From Cryptomeria japonica (Eukaryota; Streptophyta; Pinopsida; Cupressales; Cupressaceae), in assembly GCF_030272615.1 (NCBI RefSeq), contig NC_081414.1, forward strand, positions 818,660,396-818,724,395: a stretch of 64,000 nucleotides of DNA, in the 5' to 3' direction. A program made the position numbers and the translations under genes. The notes under the pieces are model-generated. The model searched no databases, was not told the origin of the DNA, and saw only the letters and a list, made by a program, of their open reading frames with translations. How positions within the stretch are numbered: position 1 is the first letter of the stretch; every line of letters starts with the position of its first letter. Positions 1-12,420 of this stretch are shown here, one piece after another.

Positions 1-1290
1 CATTCTTCTATTAATTAAATAAATTATTCAATTTATTTTAATTAATTCATTAAATCAAATTCCAATCAATTAAATGAATAAAATCTATTTATTTAATTAA
101 ATCCCCTTTTTCCTCTTTTAAATAAATTAAATCAAACATTTATTTAAATCATTTATTCCCCCCACTTGCATTTTCCTACAAATGCAATTTGCACACATTT
201 ATTGAAATAAATTAATTTATTTTAAATAAAAATCCTATTTTCCCTCACCCACCAAATCCACTTGCAAATCTAATCCCCTTCTAGATTCTTCTAACCCCTT
301 CTTAATTAACCTAATCCATCCCCTAATTATTGTCACATTCCTAAACAAAATGGAGTCACTTCTCAAAGACTTCAAAAAGTCTTTGAAAAGCATTTAATGC
401 TTTGTGTGTTCAACAAATTAACCTCCAAAGTCTTCCAAAACCACTAGTGGCTCTTACATGACTATTAATGGCTCTTACATAACCATTTATGGTTATTTCA
501 AACTTGTCTCCCCAAACATTTATTGCTTTGACCATGTTTATCCCTCTTGCCTTTGCACAAGAGTTTATCCATTGGATAAAAGCTTTATTCTTTGAATAAA
601 GAGTTTATTCACTCAACTTAACCTTGACCTTATCTCCCAAGGTCATGTCAATCATTTAATTCTTATTCCCTCTCCTCTCGACCTATCTCACATTGACACT
701 TGTCATCTTGGGATTGGGTTGAAAGCCATCACATGGATTGAATATCATTGAATCCTGGCCTTTGTTGAGATTGCTCAATCTCAACCATCCATTGCTCCAT
801 TTTACCTATAAATAGAGCTCACATTCCTCATTTTCAAATACTCAAGCATTTAGCATTCTTAGCCATAATCCTGAAAACTTGTATGCATTTAACCTATAGG
901 CATTTTAGAGAGCATTTAGCATAGAAAACTAATATCTTGTTATTTCGGTTAAAATCAATCATTTTTAATAGCATCTAGTATTTTTAGCTTTTCATTTTAC
1001 ATTTGGAGCAAAATACTCAAATCTCAATCCTCCATAAGCATCCATAGTGCAAAAAGCTGCCGAGAGCTACACTATTTTGGAACTTGGAGAGGAGAGGAAC
1101 AAGGGAGAAGGAACTAAGAGCATGCTAAGAGGCATTTGAAGATGCCTTATTTTCTTTGTTTCATTTGTTAGACATATTAGCATGATCTTAGTATCTCTTT
1201 TGATATGCCTGTTTAGATTAGCTTTTGGTTAACTAACACTAACAATTTCTTGTGTCTTGTGTTGTTTGTCATTTGCTAACCTTGTCCATT
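1..1290 (+). repeat. Ty3-gypsy LTR, cut by window edge
   Basis: The sequence is AT-rich and non-coding, with alternating ATTTA/TTAAT blocks. A TATA box (tataaatag) at 807-815 is followed by a transcribed-leader-like stretch. The first 60 bases resemble the minus-strand gypsy solo LTR at 14976-17139, so both belong to one LTR family. The 5' end lies outside the window. The 3' end is placed near 1290, where integrase coding sequence begins. An LTR directly abutting the end of integrase implies either a large internal deletion or two unrelated pieces. Confidence 0.6.
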
Positions 1291-1297
1291 TTGCAGT

Positions 1298-1980
1298 GCA
1301 TCAAATAGAATTACAAGACTGAGTCCTTTTCAAATTGTATATGGGACCCATCCTAGAGGTGTTCTTGAACTCCGAGAAGTGCAGAATATTGAAAGGAGGA
1401 GTGCTCAAGAGGATGATTTTGCTGAAGTGATGAGGGACATACATCAACAAATCCATGATAGATTGATACAAACCACTGAAAAGTATAAACAAGCAGCAAA
1501 TGTCACAAGGAGATATGTTCAGTTCAAGGTGGGAGACATGGTGATGATTCATCTAAAAAAGAATGTCTCCCTAAGGAGAAGTACACTAAGCTACTCATGA
1601 AAAAGATAGGTCCTTTTAAGGTCCTAAAAAGATGTGGAACAAATGCATACAAGATAGATCTACCCCATGATGTTGGTCTATGTTCTATATTCAATGTATC
1701 TGATATGTATGCATATAAAGGTTCTGTGGATGATGTTTGTGTTGCAGGTCCATTTGATTCTTCTAGTCCAACTATATTGGAAGGACTTTCTCCCCCTCTC
1801 AAACCTGAAATTGAGTGCATTTTGGATCAAAGGGTTAGCAAGAAGACAAGGAGGAAGACTTACTTGGAGTACCTAGTCAAATGGAAAAATCAACCTTTAG
1901 AGGATGCTACATGGATGACTTCTGAGGCCATTGAGAAGACAAAAATTAGATTTGCAGACATCCCAACTCAAGGGACTTGA
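1298..1980 (+). pseudogene. Ty3-gypsy (chromovirus) integrase C-terminus with chromodomain
   Basis: This is the end of a gypsy polyprotein. The first part reads SPFQIVYGTHPRG, typical of the integrase C-terminal region, followed by a helix and the GDMVMIHL motif. The second part, in another frame from about 1597, has GPFKVLKRCGTNAYKIDLP and then a chromodomain at about 1820-1960 (YLVKWKNQPLEDATW). Chromodomains steer chromovirus insertion to chromatin. The two frames meet in an A-run near 1555, consistent with loss of one base. RT, RNase H and the catalytic integrase core are missing upstream. The stop is at 1978-1980. Confidence 0.85.
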
Positions 1981-3445
1981 ATGTTTTTGGGGCCCGGGAG
2001 TATGGTGTAGAGCACCTTCCACTAAACCTCTATTTCAAGCACATGGTGGTGTCTACATGTTCATTTTGTGATGTAATAATGGGTTGGATCAATGATCACC
2101 CTTGATGTAATTGAATACCTATTTGTATGGTCAATAATCTCTTAGGTGAGCATATAAACCTAGAGGTCTATTAGGCCATGAAGGCTTGGAATTTGGATTT
2201 TCAATGTTGGTGTGTCTAGGATGTTGTCTTAGGTGTTTGGAGTCTAAAAATGACAAATAATAACCTTGGATGTGTTTCAATAAGGTCTAAGTGGTTAATA
2301 ACCAATGTTGTCCTAAGTTGCAAAATGTTGCATTTGTTGTCAAATAACTTTTCAAAGTTGCCGGCAGGATGCTAACTACTTCTCCAACGGTCCTAACTAT
2401 TCAAAATTTGGTTATGGACATTGGAAAAGGTTTATATATGCTTGGACAACTTTGGGAAAGATAGAGTAGAAATTTTTGTAAAGTTTGGTGGAGAAAGTGA
2501 ATAGAACAAGTCTCATTTTTCCATAACAACGACATTTTTCCGTACTGTTCGTATAGGGTGTGAGATCTACTAATGAATTTTTGATTTTATTAGGAAGAGC
2601 CCTGAAATACCCTTCCAATGCATTTGGTCTAACCTCTTGAAGTGATGTTTAGTGGAAGTTATAAGAGTTTTACCCTTTGCAAGTTTGAAACCCTCCATTT
2701 TCAAGGGTTACAATGCAAATGGGACCCTAACTTGCAATCTACTCATTGGGATCCAATGGCCATTGGTAGAATGCAAGTTAGGGGCATGTATTTTGAGATT
2801 CCAGAGGGGCAAGGTCAAAGGAGTTGGTTGGTAACCTTACCACCAAGCCCTAGTCTAAACCGATTGAGGGTTTATATTAGATTAGATGAGTTTCATTGAG
2901 CATACAATGAACAATGATGAGATGGTGAGTTGAATTGATGGAATTGGAGTGTTTGGACATAGAAGAAACCTCCCAAAGAGTTGGAACCTTCCTGTGATCC
3001 CATTCTCATATAACTCCTTTGTAAAACCGATCTAACTTGATCAATTAGGCATGTGACCCAAGTAAGTGTTGAAGAGTGTAGGAATAGGGTGGAATTCCAA
3101 TATTTTTGAATCTAATAGCAATCCAATTCCAATATTTCTTTAGGGTGTTGTTTGATATTATTTGGAGAAAAATCCAAAAAGACAATGAAATAGGGCTACT
3201 AACCGATAGACCTGTGCCGGTAGGCCTATCTAAGCTTGAAAAGCCAATATTTTCCTTGTGCTCCAAAGTATAATTGTGGGAGATCTTAATAGGTTTCAAG
3301 AAGTGTGTAGAAGTGTTGTGACATCCCTCGTTAGGGGTAAGAGTCCAATTTCAGATTTGAGGTGTGATTGTCGCCTTGAGAGAGACTCAAGGTAAAGAAG
3401 ACCAAGGTGTGTAGGTGGGTTTATCACCCTACTGCCAATCTCTGC
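1981..3445 (+). other. Non-coding; likely gypsy 3' end and LTR
   Basis: A purine-rich, polypurine-tract-like stretch (about 1984-2001) follows the chromodomain stop, which is where a 3' LTR would begin. The following 1.4 kb has no convincing coding sequence. I found no second LTR copy in the window and no clear end, so its identity as the 3' LTR is inferred from position. Confidence 0.35.
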
Positions 3446-5935
3446 ATCAAGGACCACATAAGACCAAATTGTGTTGAAAGGGGTCTTATGTGGTCCTAAG
3501 GGTTCACGCATGTGTTCTAACACATGAGTGACCCCATAGGACCACACAAGGCCCCTTACAACACATCTGCATCCCTTACGACCTATTAGGACTACATAAG
3601 ACCAAATAGTGTCGAAAGTGGTGTTATGTGGTCCTAAGGGGTCACACATGTGTTCTAAGACATGGGTGACCCCTTAGGACCACACAAGGCCATTTACGAC
3701 ACATGTGCACCCCTTAGGACCTATTAGGACCACATAAGACCAAAAGGTTTCACAAGGGGTCTTATGTGGTCCTAAGGGGTCACACATGTGTTCTAACACA
3801 TGGGTGACCTCTTAGGACCACACAAGGCCCCTTAGGACACATGTGCACCCTTTAGGACCTATTAGGACCATATAAGACCAAATTGTGTCGAAAGGGTTCT
3901 TATGTGGTCCTAAAGGGTCACACATGTTTTCTAACACATGGGTGACCCCTTAGGACCACACAAGGCCCCTTAAGACACATATGCATCCCTTATGACCTAT
4001 TAGAGCCACATAAGAGGAAATGGTGTCGCAAGGGGTCTTATGTGGTCCTAAGGGGTCACACATGAGTGACCCCTTAGGACCACACAAGGCCCCTTATGAC
4101 ACATGTGCACCCCTTGGGACCTATTAGGACCACATAAGACCATATGGTGTCACAAGGAGCCTTATGTGGTCCTAACGGGTCACGCATGTGTTCTAACACA
4201 TAGGTGACCCCTTAGGACCACACAAGGCCCCTTACGACACATTTGGACCCCTTAGCGCCTATTAGGACCACATAAGATCAAATGGTGTCACAAGGGTTCT
4301 TATGTGGTCCTAAGGGGTCACACATGTGTTCTAACTCATGGGTAACCCCTTAGGACCACACAAGGCCCCTTATGACACATGTGCACCCCTTAGGACCTAT
4401 TAGGACCACATAAGACCAAATTGTGTTGTAAGGGGTCTTATGTGGTCCTAAGGGGTCACACATTTGTTCTAACACATGGGTGACCCCTTAGGTTCACACA
4501 AGGCCCCTTACGACACATAAGCATCCCTTAGGACCTATTACGACCACATAAGAGCAAATGGTGTCGCAAGGGGTCTTATGTGGTCCTAAGGGGTCAGACA
4601 TGTGTTCTAACACATGGGTGACCCCTTAGGAACACACAAGGCCCCTTACAACACATGTGCACCCCTTAGGACCTATTAGGACTACATAAGACCAAATGGT
4701 GTTGCAAGGGGTCTTATGTGGTCCTAAGGGGTCACACATGTGTTCTAACACTTGGGTGACCCCTTAGGACCACACAAGGCCCCTTACAACACTTGTGTAC
4801 TCCTTAGGACCTATTAGGACCACATAATACCAAATGGTGTTGAAAGGTGTCTTATGTGGTTTGAAGGGGTCATGCATGTGTTCTAACACATGGGTGACCA
4901 CTTAGGACCACACAAGGCCCCTTACAACACATGTCCAACCCTTAGGACCTATTAAGACCACATAAGACCAAATGGTGTCGCAAGGGGTCTTGGGTGGTCC
5001 TAAGGGGTCACACATATCTTCTAACACATGGGTGACCCCTTAATACCACACAAGGCCCCTTACGAGACATGTACACCCCTTAGGACCTATTAGAACCACA
5101 TAAGACCAAATGGTGTCGCAAGGGGTCTTATGTGGTCCTAAGTGGTCACGCATGTGTTCTAACACATGGGTGACCCCTTAGGACCACACAAGGCCCCTTA
5201 CAACACATGTGCACCCCTTAGGACCTATTAGGACCACATAAGACCAAATGGTGTCGAAAGGGGTCTTTTGTGGTCTTAAGGGGTCACACATGTTTTCTAA
5301 CACATGCGTGACCCCTTAGGACCACACAAGGCCCCTTATGACACATCTACATCCCTTAGGACCTATTAGCACAACATAAGACCAAATGGTGTCGAAAGGG
5401 GTCTTATGTGGTCCTAAGGGGTCACACATGTGTTCTAACACATGGGTGACCCCTTACGACCACACAAGACCCCTTACAACACGTGTACCCCTTAGGACCT
5501 ATTAGGACCACATAAGATTAAATGGTGTCGCAAGGGGTCTTACGTGGTCCTAATGGGTCACACATGTAATCATGGGTGACCCCTTAGGACCACACAAGGC
5601 CCCTTATGACACATGTTCACCCCTTAGGACCTATTAGGACCACGTAAGACCAAATGGTGTCGAAAGGGGTCTTATATGGTCCTAAGGGGTCACGCATGTG
5701 TTCTAACACATGGGTGACTCCTTCGGACCACACAAGGCCCCTTACGACATATGTGCACCCCTTAGGACCTATTAGGAGCACATAAGACCAAATGGTGTCG
5801 AAAGGGGTCTTATGTGGTCTTAAGGGGTCATGCATGTGTTCTAACACATGGGTGATGCCTTAGGACCACACAAGGCCCCTTATGACACATCTGCATCCCT
5901 TATGACCTATTAGGACCACATAAGACATATGTTGA
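3446..5935. repeat. 138-bp satellite array, about 18 units, each with two hairpins
   Basis: A marker word (cttatgtggtcctaag) recurs at 3485, 3623, 3761, 3899, 4037, then 4161 (a 14-bp-short unit), 4299, 4437, 4575, 4713 and 4851, so the period is 138 bp. Each unit contains TTAGGACCACATAAGACC, a short spacer, then its reverse complement. A second inverted repeat follows, with arms around GTGGTCCTAAGGGGTCAC and the loop TTCTAA. Nearly every arm base is therefore paired in one of two alternative stems. The apparent minus-strand ORFs here are by-products of the palindromes. Confidence 0.95.
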
Positions 5936-6351
5936 AATTAATTAAATTGTATATGCAATTGTAAATTAATTTGACTTAATTTGAGTAATTGTAAATTAAT
6001 TTGACTTAATTGTAAATTAATTTGACTTAATTTGTCTTAATTTGACTTAATTTGACTAATTTGCAAATTAATTATTGTATATGCAAATATATGTAATTGT
6101 AAATTAGACATATATTAAAATTTAAAATTAAATTTATAGTTGTTGTTAAAATTTCTTTTGTGCATAGATCTAGAAATTAATCTTAAATGTCTTTATATCT
6201 AGAAAATTTTAACTTTTATGCATTTATGACGTTTAAATTTCTTTTTGGTATATCTACTTTTTTTAATTTACATGTTTAAATATATTTAAAATGATTTAAA
6301 TGTATGTATACTTTTTTAATTATTGTTTAATGTGTACTACATACATGCACA

Positions 6352-6391
<40 letters not shown>

Positions 6392-6410
6392 TACATTACC
6401 CACTCACATC
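5936..6410. other. AT-rich spacer with TA microsatellite
   Basis: The sequence is low-complexity, with repeats of aattgtaaattaatttgactt at 5950-6065. A (TA)n run of about 16 dinucleotides lies at 6357-6388, just before the ATG of the next reading frame. No gene is seen. Confidence 0.8.
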
Positions 6411-7749
6411 ATGTCTGATGAGCATGGATCACATAACACTAGTAGTTTTGAGCCTAGTGTTCATCCTCGTGGGATTGAGCAGACGTCATATAGGTCTGCC
6501 ACAACTCCACAGGAGATACAACAACTCTACAATCAAACAACATAGGCACTTCAATGTGCCTTAGATCATTTAAATATCACATTGGGAAACATGCGTGATC
6601 AAACAAATAAATAAAGGGGTGAGATTATTAGACAAGATATACTTCATATGATTGACCTCGTTGACAATTATAATCCATATGACGAGGTCAACGTAGAGGA
6701 ATTCTATAGATCCCTTTCACGTAGTGTACGTGGTATAGTGAAATGGGACACAGTGAATGATAGGGTTTCCACAGCTAATGTGAAAACCATGTTTCCTCAT
6801 TATCAGACCTTTGGTAGGGTGAAGGGTTATATGCCTACCAGGTGCACGAATGCACTAGTAGCACCTTTTATCTATCCTAGATGGTTAGCCACTCATCATA
6901 GGTGGCCCCAAAAGGATATTTTTCTCATTTATTTCTACAAACAATTGTTTGTAGAGTTTCATTTGTTGGATGATGTTGACTACACCAATTTTCCGAAACA
7001 TGTTGGACAAGGGAAGGACATATTTTCAGATAAGTTTAGACGACTAGGTGCACCCTCGCCTGTTAATAAATAGACTTTGATTCAGAAAAACCTTGTGGTT
7101 CTTCCCAAGAGTGCAGACCTAGCACATGCTGCAGATAGTGTACCAGATGACACTCGCCAGTCCATCTTTTCCAGTATTGCTACTATAGCCACATAGGTGG
7201 ATGAGATGACATCATATCGGGTGGGTAGATATTTGTTGCGCTCTCATACTAGCATTCATGATGCATCAACGAGTGATGATCCATATTTTTGAGTAGACAT
7301 ATCATCGTCGATGGATGTTGCACGCATGCATGGCATAGATCCTTTATGACAGATGAGTGCATGCTTATCTAGTGATCTCTTGGATTCATATCAGGTCATC
7401 GCTATGGAGCATGGGATCTCACTAGAGGATCCCCCATCATTTTTTAGGCGTGTACTTGGTAGAATGGGTGCTTCTAGCCGTGGTTATGATCATACAGATT
7501 CTCAGCCTACTACTGTTGCACATCCTACTGCCCCGCCCCAACATACAAAAGTTGGTCAGGATACACCTCCTCCTCTTGTTTATACATCAGTTGATCGAGC
7601 CACAATACCTGGTACTAAATTTTCAGGGATGTTCACTACCATGCTTATGGATCTAGACAGTGAGGGGGATCATGTTGTAGTGGGCTCCTTACATGATTCT
7701 GACATCAACAAGATCAGACGAGCCTTACATGTTGCAGGAGAGGTATGAA
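6411..7749 (+). pseudogene. Large first exon of a decayed multi-exon gene, unknown product
   Basis: One reading frame starts at ATG 6411 and can be followed to 7748, interrupted only by in-frame stops (6543, 6612, 7071, 7194 and later). No frameshift is needed, so this was once a single exon of about 445 codons. The centre (6648-7070) is the best preserved: it has a hydrophilic start, then an aromatic/basic stretch (YPRWLATHHRWPQKDIF). The C-terminal part is Ser/Thr/Pro-rich. A splice-donor-like GTATGA follows at 7744. I do not recognise the family; a transposon-encoded protein is plausible from context. Confidence 0.55.
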
Positions 7750-7869
7750 TTATAATATATAGTTTATTAATTTTAATTTAGAAATTTTATATAGCTACTT
7801 GATTGTACACATGAACTGCATAGATTAAATTAATTATATATATTGGATTGTATTTTTTGAACTATACAG

Positions 7870-9107
7870 GGTATCACGTTAGGGTCGATGTATGGAGATT
7901 TGAATGCTGCCATTGATCCAGTTGTTCATCAGGAGGCACATGTATATATAAAGTTTAAATTATTATTTTTTTGTTTTTAAGTTCTATTTAAACGGATATC
8001 TAGGTATTGATTAAATAATTTCAAGTGATTTAAATTATATATATATTGAACAAAATGTGTGCATTGTCTAGGATGAGCGAGCATTGCGCAGGATGAGCCA
8101 TTCATCTTGCGAATGTTCTAGAGTCTAGCATGCGCGTGATGGAGGTGCTAGAGACCCCGAGGTATGTTTATCTACAACCACATACATGTACATGTTCAAG
8201 TAGATTCGATTTGATCTTTAAAATAAATTATATATATATAAAACTTAATAATGAATGTTTTGAAAATAATGTACATGTGAGTTCATGTGTAATTTATATT
8301 GCAGGCACAGGGGGCGATGTTTGAGGATTTGCACATTGCCACAAACCTTGTTCATCAGGAGACACATGTATACACTATAACTTTAAATTAACTCAATCTT
8401 CAATATTTAAGTTCTATATTTAAAGGGTTAGGTTCCAATTTATAAATATATGTGTATGTATATCTAACAAAATTTCAACATTGCAGGATGCACCACTATT
8501 ACGCAGGTTGGGCTCCTCGTCACATAGACGTCCTAGAATCCTGCATGCACATGGTGGTGATGTTAGAGACCCTTCAAAGGTATGTTTGTCTACACATATT
8601 CTCTTAATATATGTTACTTAAAAAAATTCACTCTAGTATTCCAATTAAATGTTTTCAATACATGAGTTTATGCGTGCATACTCTATTGCACGCGCATGGG
8701 GCAATGTTTGAGGATTTGCACATTGCCACCGACCCTGTTCATCAGGAGACACATGTATACATTATAACTTTAAATTAATTATTTCTTTTACATATTTAAG
8801 TTCTATATTTAAAGGGTTAGGTTCCAAGTTTTAAATATATGTGTATGTCTATCTAATAAAATTTCAAGGATGCACCACTATCACACAGGTTGAGCTCCTC
8901 GTCACATAGATGTCCTATAATCCTACATGCACATGGTGCTGATGTTAGAGACATGTTTGTCTACACGCAAATGCTCTTAATCTATGTTACTTAATTTTTT
9001 TACTCTAGTGCATGAATTAAATATTTAATGTATGATTTTATGCATGCATACTCTATTGCAGGTGCATGGATCAAGACATGGTTCAGAACAGGGCCCCAAG
9101 TGACCCA
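7870..9107 (+). repeat. Tandemly duplicated exon pair with splice sites
   Basis: Two short exon types alternate, separated by AT-rich introns. Type A (63-72 bp, encoding ...EDLHIATDPVHQETH-like peptides) lies at 7870-7941, 8305-8367, 8692-8754 and from 9062. Type B (90-93 bp) lies at 8072-8161, 8487-8579 and about 8869-8953. Full-length exons are multiples of three and are flanked by AG acceptors and GT donors. The A3 acceptor is mutated to AC, and B3 lost about 12 bp including its donor. The A-to-A spacing is 435, 387 and 370 bp. Intron sequence from the same unit reappears at 10167-10219. Confidence 0.7.
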
Positions 9108-10224
9108 TTGTTTATATATATGTGCATGTGCACACATTTTCTAGACATTTCATATTTGTACATATGTACTAGACATTTCATACATGTGTAACGTACACAT
9201 TTCATATGCGTATGTGTACTAGATATTTATTTTCTATATTTCATGTGTGTATGTGTACTAGACATTTAATACATGTGTACATGCGATAGATAGACATATA
9301 TGTGTATGTGTTAGATAGATCTACATTTCATACTACTTTGCACGTTTATATATATATTACGTTTTTGAAAGTTAAGTGTTTAAATGATAGAATCTCTAAG
9401 TCATTTGAATTTATTTAAGTGTTCTAGTTAATTGTTTGTGTATGTGAAAGTTAAGTGTTTATGTATATTTTAGTTGTTCATTGTTAAACAAATTTAGTCG
9501 TTAAAATTTAATTTAGTTGTTCATTTTAGTTAAGTGTTTATGTACATGTTTAATGAACTTAAAAAATTTAATGAACTTATATCTATGTAATTTAAATTTA
9601 ATGAACTTATATCCATGACACAAATATCCCCTTAAATCCCCTTAAGACCACTTAAAACACCTTAAGACGACATAACTAGATGAATCCAAACAACATAATT
9701 AAATGAAACAATATATGTGCAAATATAAATTAAATGAATGTACATAGATGAATAAAATGAATCCATGCATGTGTAAAAATATAAAAGAATTGAAATGACA
9801 CAAAAATCCCTTTAAATCCCCTTAAATCCCCTTAAGACCATTTAAAACACCTTAAGACAACATAATTAGTTGTTCATTTTAGTTAAATCCCCTTAAGCAT
9901 ACAATTTTAGTCGTTAAAATTTAATTTAGTTGTTCATTTTAGTTAAGTGTTTATGTATAATTAATGAACTTACTTCAAACATTTAATGAACTTATATCCA
10001 TGATGCAAATATCCCCTTAAATCCCGTTAAGACCACTTAAAACACCTTACAACAACATAATTAAATGAAACCATACATTTGTAAATATAATTTAAATGAA
10101 TACATAGATGAATAAAACGAATGCATACATGTGTAAAAATATAAAATATAAATGAATCCATGACACAAATATAACTTTAAATTAATTGTTTCTTTTACAT
10201 ATTTAAGTTCTATATTTAAAGGGC
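9108..10224. other. AT-rich non-coding DNA with direct repeats
   Basis: No gene is seen. A segment beginning tttagtcgttaaaattt at 9493 is repeated at 9906 (413 bp apart). A block containing 'ccccttaagaccacttaaaacacctta' recurs at about 9630, 9825 and 10015. The stretch ends at 10219-10224, where the copia LTR starts abruptly within a sequence shared with 8780-8815. Confidence 0.7.
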
Positions 10225-11148
10225 TTGATCAAATCCAATTAAGTTATGTCTATATCACTCTGGCAGATCTTCTCACACACCCTAGTTCAGCTTCACACAC
10301 TTCTCAAAATCACCGACACTTCAAAACATCAACCTTACTGACATAAATAACCTTTACAACTAGGTCGGCATCAAAACCCTAAGACTTACTACATAGATCA
10401 TCACAGATCTTTACAACTCATTACAGATCATCATATGGATCATTACAATTAATTACAAATCAATATCAGTCATTGGATGATCGTAAATCATCACAACAAG
10501 TTGATCTGGTACAAATTCAAACCCTTAGCTCATTCTGCTAAGCACTTTGCACATTCCCAAGAAATCTACTCTCCAAACGCGCCAAAACATCTTTCAAACA
10601 TATCAAGTGGTTTGTTTCGCGTTATCATCAACATGTGAACTTGATTTAGATCACTGCCAAACCAAAAATCATTACCGGTCAAGAGAATTCTTTACCGGTC
10701 CTTAAACCCTTCTTGAACCCTGGCAAAAACTCAACTAAAATTATAAACATAACTTTCGGTTATCACAACATGATGTGGTTCCGGTCAGATACATGTTACA
10801 ATGTTAGAAAATTATACTCAAAACCACAAAGCCTCAATCATCACCAATTGCCAAATACAATCAAAATATTTTCTCATTTACTGGTTAAGGTCCTAATTCT
10901 CAGTTTCTTGATTCTTTACCGGTAAGCCCTCTTCGGTAGACCAAAAGATTTAGATGAAACAATACAACATAAGTAAACATCAGTAGACATGAATAAACAT
11001 TAATTTCCATGAATGACAACATAAATAACTGATCAAAGTCATCCATCATGCAATCTCAATCTCTTCATCACAATGTCATCTCAAACAGTCTTGTATCAGT
11101 TCAGTCATCATTCTCCATCTATATTAGTTATGCTAAACATGCCAACAA
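10225..11148 (-). repeat. Copia-type 3' LTR (minus strand)
   Basis: Read on the minus strand the LTR starts TGTTGGCA at 11148, directly after a polypurine tract (plus-strand atctccccctttgg from 11149). It carries many CCGGT motifs, as do the other copia LTRs here. Its far end is placed near 10225 by the abrupt junction with AT-rich DNA. No target duplication could be identified. Confidence 0.6.
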
Positions 11149-11516
11149 TCTCCCCCTTTGGCATTGATGGCAACACTAAACATCAACATACTCAACTCAT
11201 ACTGTTTCGCTTTGTTCTGGACCTCTGCAACTCTTCTCTTCTCTGTTGCACCTCATTTGTCAGTTACACTTTATCTTCAATTACACATATTCTCCTCCTG
11301 ATCATATGTCTTCTCTTATGACTAATCATATTTATTCCCCCCCTTTGATAGCAATGCCAAAGGTGCATAAGCATCACAAATCATCAAATCTATTGTTGTT
11401 GTCTTCAACATGTCTGGAAACTCATCTAAGATGCTCCTCCTATGGAGTATCCTGCATCTCATCAATACAAAGTGAAAAATAGTCATGAAGCCCACTAGAT
11501 TGATGCATCCTACATT

Positions 11517-11695
11517 CTAGTTCATTTTGAGTAGGGGTTTGACCCCTAATTTACCTCTAAGATACTCAAAGGTTATCTTCGACAATGGTTTTGTGAAAAT
11601 GTCTGCTAGCTGCTCTTTGCTTGTCACATACTCCATTCTGACTTGTTTTTCATGTACTCTTTCTCTTAGAAAATGATATTTCATGTACCAGTTGT
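11517..11695 (-). pseudogene. Copia RNase H C-terminus, remnant
   Basis: On the minus strand the frame contains KYHFLRERVHEKQVRMEYV and then EQLADIFTKPL, the standard end of copia RNase H, closing with a YLRGKLGVKPL-like tail. Everything upstream of KYHFLRE is missing; the frame runs into LTR-like sequence at about 11696. It sits about 370 bp before its polypurine tract and 3' LTR, the normal copia order. Confidence 0.8.
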
Positions 11696-11939
11696 CACAA
11701 TGTAACATTGTCAGTCTTTTACCGGTTGAAGTCCTAATTATCATTTATGGTGAAATTGTCTCTACTTTACCGGTTAAGTCTTACTGATTGCATTGTAGGA
11801 CTTAGATGACTTAAGACACATAATTTCCATCAATGACAACATAAAAAATAGTCATCATTCAACATTCTAACTCCATATAGGTACTGGTTGCATCAAGCAA
11901 ACAAACATTATCGGTTTATCAAGTGATCAAATGCCAACA
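11696..11939 (-). repeat. Fragment of a second copia LTR
   Basis: Minus-strand TGTTGGCATTTGATC begins at 11939, directly preceded by polypurine-type sequence (plus cattctccccctcggg). Only about 240 bp remain before the RNase H remnant begins, so this LTR is truncated. Confidence 0.55.
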
Positions 11940-12420
11940 TTCTCCCCCTCGGGCATTGATGGCAACACTTAGGAAAAAAATTGTCAACTAAGTGTGCAAA
12001 ACAAAAAAGTGAAAACATTCTAAATACATGGACTCATACCGACTCATACTCCCCCTTAGCAATTACTGCTATTTACAAAAATGAAATCATTACTCCCCCT
12101 TAACAGTACATACAAAATTTTTGACTCATAAACTAATTCTACTCCCCCTTTGAAAATAATACCAAATAAAGAAGTAAAATACATACATTTCATCAAAATT
12201 TGTTAGCAAAATTGCCTATATAAAGATAAAAAGTTTGAAAGTCTTTACAATGCAATTATTAAGAAAACATCACTGTAATGAAACATCAATTGTTTAAGAT
12301 CATTGTCCCATGTTTCTAACAGTGTCTCAATAATCTCAACATGTGTCAAGATCTGTGTTGCTTACTCCTCCATAACATCAACAGTCTTCCTCTCATGTTG
12401 TTTATTATAGTTAATCATTC
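11940..12420 (-). other. Copia 3' tail with reiterated polypurine tracts
   Basis: No coding sequence is seen. The plus strand shows repeated pyrimidine blocks (ctccccct near 11942, 12050, 12093 and 12142), i.e. purine tracts on the minus strand. The first 100 bases resemble the tail of element C at 21194-21300. Confidence 0.55.

Noticed and set aside
3296-5847. Minus-strand ORFs in the satellite (e.g. 3296-3649, 5617-5847)
   Set aside because: They repeat with the 138-bp period and come from palindromic satellite DNA; no start context or homology.
3446-5935. CRISPR-like array
   Set aside because: Direct repeats of 138 bp without unique spacers in a plant genome; it is a satellite.
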